Origin: Planctomycetota bacterium
GTDB lineage: Bacteria > Planctomycetota > Brocadiia > SM23-32
Length of the DNA stretch: 15,582 nt
NCBI GenBank assembly: GCA_030604585.1
Contig: JAUVVP010000003.1
Coordinates: 1-15,582 of the forward strand
Reading direction: 5' to 3'
The notes below the pieces were generated by a model that was not told the origin of the DNA, searched no databases, and saw only the letters and a program-made list of their open reading frames with translations. Shown one piece after another: positions 13,434 through 15,582 of the stretch (its first letter is position 1; every line of letters begins with the position of its first letter). Both the position numbers and the translations under genes were made by a program.

Positions 13434-15197
13434 ATGCCCCGCTCCAACTCTCCAGAAGGTGAAGCCAAGGGCGCCGTGTTTCGGGTCCTGCTGATGGGTA
13501 ATCCGAACGTGGGCAAAAGCGCAGTCTTCTCGCGCTTGACCGGTGCTCATGTCATCGCCTCGAACTATCCCGGCACAACGGTTTCGTTCAGCGAAGGGCT
13601 TATGGAGCTGGACGGACAGCAGTGCACGCTCATTGACGTTCCCGGCACTTACACACTCGAACCACTCAGCCCGGCCGAGCAAGTGGCTGTGGACATGCTC
13701 GAAGAGGGCGACGTGGTCGTCAACGTGGTGGACGCAACGAACCTGGAACGCAACCTGAACCTGACCGTGCAACTGCTGAAACGCAAAGTACCGATGGTGG
13801 TGGCCCTTAACATGTGGGACGAGACGCTCGAGCACGGCATCAACATCGCCGTAGAGGGCTTGCAGGAAAGGCTCGGCGTGCCCGTCGTGCCCACGTGTGC
13901 CATCAGCGGCGAAGGCATGAAGGACCTGCAGCAAAGCCTCAAGCGCGCCCGCCCCGGCGTCCTCACCTACGAGGAAGACGAGAGGTGGCACCTGATCGGC
14001 GACATCATCGAGCAAGTCCAGCAGGTTGATCACCGTCATCCAACCATCGGCCAGCGGCTCAGTCACGCGACCGTCCACCCGGTCATCGGGCCGCTGCTGG
14101 CACTGGTCATGCTGACCGTCTCGTTCGGGGTGGTCCGCTTCGTCGGCGAGGGGCTGATCGGCCACGTTGCCGAGCCGCTGTGCAATTGGCTGTGGCTGCC
14201 GGTGATGCAGGGGCTTTCGGACCTGCTGGGCTCATCCGGGTTCATCCACGACCTGCTGGTAGGGCAGCTTGTGGACGGGCAGGTCAGCTTCGGCGAGTCG
14301 TTCGGCGTGTTGACCACGGGCCTTTACATCCCGGTTGCCGCGGTGCTGCCCTACGTGTTCGCCTTCTATCTGGTGGTGGGAGTTCTCGAAGACAGCGGCT
14401 ACCTGCCGCGGTTGGGCGTTCTGGTGGACAACGTGATGCACCGGCTCGGCCTGCACGGGCTATCCATCGTGCCCATGATGCTGGGCCTGGGCTGCAACGT
14501 GCCGGGAGCGCTGGCCTTGCGAGTCCTGGAAACGCGCAAGGAACGGTTCATCGGGGCAACGCTGCTGGCCATTTGCGTGCCTTGCATGGCGCAGCTTGCC
14601 ATGATAGCCGGGCTGCTGCGCGAGCACGTCGTGGAGGGCTTTCTGGCGGTCTTCGGCACGCTGTTCCTCCTGTGGATCTGTCTGGGAGTAGCGATGAACA
14701 GGTTCACAAGGGGCGCGACGCCGGAGATAGTGCTGGACATACCGCCCTACCGTCTCCCCTACTGGCGGGCCCTGCTGCAGAAGCTCTCGATGCGCATGAA
14801 GCGCTTTCTGAGGGAGGCCGTGCCCTACGTGCTGCTGGGAGTCCTGGTGGTTAACCTCCTCTACACGTTCGGAGTGATAGGCTTCTTCGGCAAGCTGTTC
14901 ACACCGGTGATTACCAGACTGCTCGGGCTGCCGCCCGAGGCGGTCGGAGCGCTGCTGGTCGGGTTCCTGCGCAAGGACGTCGCGGTCGGCATGCTGGCAC
15001 CCCTGGGGCTGAGTCTGAGGCAACTCGTTGTGGCCAGCGTGGTCCTGACGGCCTACTTCCCCTGCGCTGCCACCTTTGTCATCCTGTTCCGCGACCTCGG
15101 CCTCAGGGACATGGTCAAGTCGTCTATCATCAGGGTAGTGGTTGCGTTTTCCGTTGGCGGGCTTTTGAACTTCATGATGACGGGCCTTGGCCTGTAG
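13434..15197 (+). CDS. feoB: Ferrous iron transporter FeoB
   Basis: FeoB is an inner-membrane Fe(II) transporter with an N-terminal GTPase. Counting from ATG 13434 (587 residues), the G motifs are G1 GNPNVGKS (22-29), G2 around NYPGTTV (44-50), G3 DVPGTY (68-73) and G4 NMWD (126-129). A short helical linker leads to about eight membrane segments. Within these, the Gate-type stretch LPRLGVLVDNVMHRLGL and MLGLGCNVPGALALRVLE is characteristic, as is RKDVAVGMLAPLGL later on. It is shorter than E. coli FeoB (773) because the linker and C terminus are compact. The stop is at 15195-15197. A TTG start at 13425 overlaps the feoA stop (TTGA) and would add three residues; neither start has a clear ribosome site, so translational coupling is likely. 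Last gene of fur-feoA-feoB; no feoC seen. Confidence 0.95.
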   Translation: MPRSNSPEGEAKGAVFRVLLMGNPNVGKSAVFSRLTGAHVIASNYPGTTVSFSEGLMELDGQQCTLIDVPGTYTLEPLSPAEQVAVDMLEEGDVVVNVVDATNLERNLNLTVQLLKRKVPMVVALNMWDETLEHGINIAVEGLQERLGVPVVPTCAISGEGMKDLQQSLKRARPGVLTYEEDERWHLIGDIIEQVQQVDHRHPTIGQRLSHATVHPVIGPLLALVMLTVSFGVVRFVGEGLIGHVAEPLCNWLWLPVMQGLSDLLGSSGFIHDLLVGQLVDGQVSFGESFGVLTTGLYIPVAAVLPYVFAFYLVVGVLEDSGYLPRLGVLVDNVMHRLGLHGLSIVPMMLGLGCNVPGALALRVLETRKERFIGATLLAICVPCMAQLAMIAGLLREHVVEGFLAVFGTLFLLWICLGVAMNRFTRGATPEIVLDIPPYRLPYWRALLQKLSMRMKRFLREAVPYVLLGVLVVNLLYTFGVIGFFGKLFTPVITRLLGLPPEAVGALLVGFLRKDVAVGMLAPLGLSLRQLVVASVVLTAYFPCAATFVILFRDLGLRDMVKSSIIRVVVAFSVGGLLNFMMTGLGL

Positions 15198-15377
15198 GCG
15201 AGCGCCCCGCGCACGAGGACCCCGACGGAGAGCCTGGAGCTCTACGACGTGCCCGAAGAGGCCGTTCCGGCCATCGGGACCCCCGTCCAAATCCCGGTCG
15301 CTATGGGGTACTTTGTCGACCGGCAAGGGATGGCGCGCTACGGCCTGCACGTGGCATCCGTGAACAGCGACTTCTGA
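15198..15377 (+). pseudogene. Coding-like 59-codon tail in frame after feoB
   Basis: Directly after the feoB TAG the same frame stays open for 59 codons to TGA (15375-15377). It reads as ordinary protein: TESLELYDVPEEAVPAIG, then VAMGYFVDRQGMARYGLHV and SVNSDF at the end. About 88% of its codons end in G or C, like the real genes around it. It has no start with a ribosome site; internal GTG (15249) and ATG (15303) are possible. I do not recognise the family. It is most easily read as the 3' remnant of a gene whose 5' part was lost, or less likely as a read-through extension. Confidence 0.35.
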
Positions 15378-15381
15378 GCAC

Positions 15382-15411
15382 TGGACAAGAGGCGGGGGGA
15401 ACGCCTATAAT
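15382..15411 (+). promoter_or_regulatory. Strong sigma70-type promoter at right edge
   Basis: TGGACA (15382-15387, 5/6) and a perfect TATAAT (15406-15411) are 18 bases apart. The predicted start is near 15418 and points to the right. It is the best-matching promoter in the window, and no coding gene follows before the window ends. Confidence 0.6.
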
Positions 15412-15417
15412 CCAGTT

Positions 15418-15582
15418 ATCGCTGCTTTGTCAACTCTCAAGGAGGGTGAGGAGCCGGATGTAGCTCAGGCTCTTGCTACTCTGCGAAGTAGCTCGCTACG
15501 TGGCACGAGCCAGCGTGAGGAGCCGCTGCGCGACGCGTGCTCCAGTGCGAACTAGATGCAAAGCCAGACAAGTGAAAGATGC
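15418..15582 (+). other. Structured, promoter-driven region of unknown nature (window edge)
   Basis: No protein is evident. An 11-base direct repeat GTGAGGAGCCG occurs at 15446-15456 and 15515-15525. Between the copies, 15468-15479 can pair with 15500-15511 (12 positions with one mismatch and one wobble). A competing 6-bp hairpin is GCTACT/AGTAGC (15475-15480 with 15487-15492). GTGCGA at 15545-15550 resembles the conserved 5' end of group II introns, and the following bases (ccagacaagtgaaagatgc) are loosely reminiscent of intron domain I, but only 38 bases are visible. It could be a noncoding RNA, a 5' leader or the border of a mobile intron. Confidence 0.3.

Noticed and set aside
15454..15511. 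Possible tRNA (gatgtagctcagg resembles a tRNA D-arm)
   Set aside because: No T-arm GTTCGAATC-type sequence, no anticodon arm and no matching acceptor stem are present.

Overview
This is a GC-rich chromosomal window with ordinary bacterial housekeeping genes separated by unusual intergenic repeats. The gene set is SMC, an anaerobic class III ribonucleotide reductase operon, serine acetyltransferase, a DUF502 membrane protein and Fur/FeoAB, plus an RHS/YD-repeat remnant and iterated 6-9 bp repeats between genes. It suggests an anaerobic or facultative environmental bacterium, with a Planctomycetota or related PVC-type lineage as my best guess. That assignment is inferred from gene content and style; there is no rRNA or other marker that settles it.

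Layout. 1-645 (+): decayed RHS-family 3' end, frameshifted and missing its C terminus. 731-4522 (-): full-length SMC chromosome condensation ATPase. 4523-5229: 0.7 kb without a gene, holding palindromes and an inverted repeat. 5230-9514 (-): one operon read nrdR, nrdD, glutaredoxin-like redoxin, nrdG. Its promoter at 9622-9650 carries two NrdR-box-like operators 32 bp apart, so the repressor probably controls its own operon. 9515-10037: divergent intergenic region, also with a candidate promoter and a long leader for the + strand serine acetyltransferase gene (10038-11027). 11125-12266 (-): DUF502 membrane protein followed by a flavin reductase-like protein. 12267-12696: purine-rich hexamer array, G-quadruplex-like stretch and fur promoter. 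12697-15197 (+): fur-feoA-feoB, tightly packed, with a Fur-box-like dyad on the promoter and start of fur. 15198-15582: an in-frame coding-like tail after feoB, then a good sigma70-type promoter leading into a structured region that runs off the window.

How the genes fit together. The nrd block makes deoxynucleotides without oxygen: NrdD is the glycyl-radical reductase, NrdG is its radical-SAM activase, the redoxin is a plausible electron donor, and NrdR senses the nucleotide pool. Fur/FeoA/FeoB is a self-regulated ferrous iron uptake unit, which suits an iron-sulfur-dependent anaerobic metabolism.

I do not see a clear new multi-gene system. The most unusual signal is that three different inverted, iterated short-repeat elements follow the redoxin, nrdD and nrdG genes of the nrd operon. 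Similar non-inverted arrays lie at 677-711 and 12421-12474. The right edge (15382-15582) is the other place where something not explained by the known genes may start.
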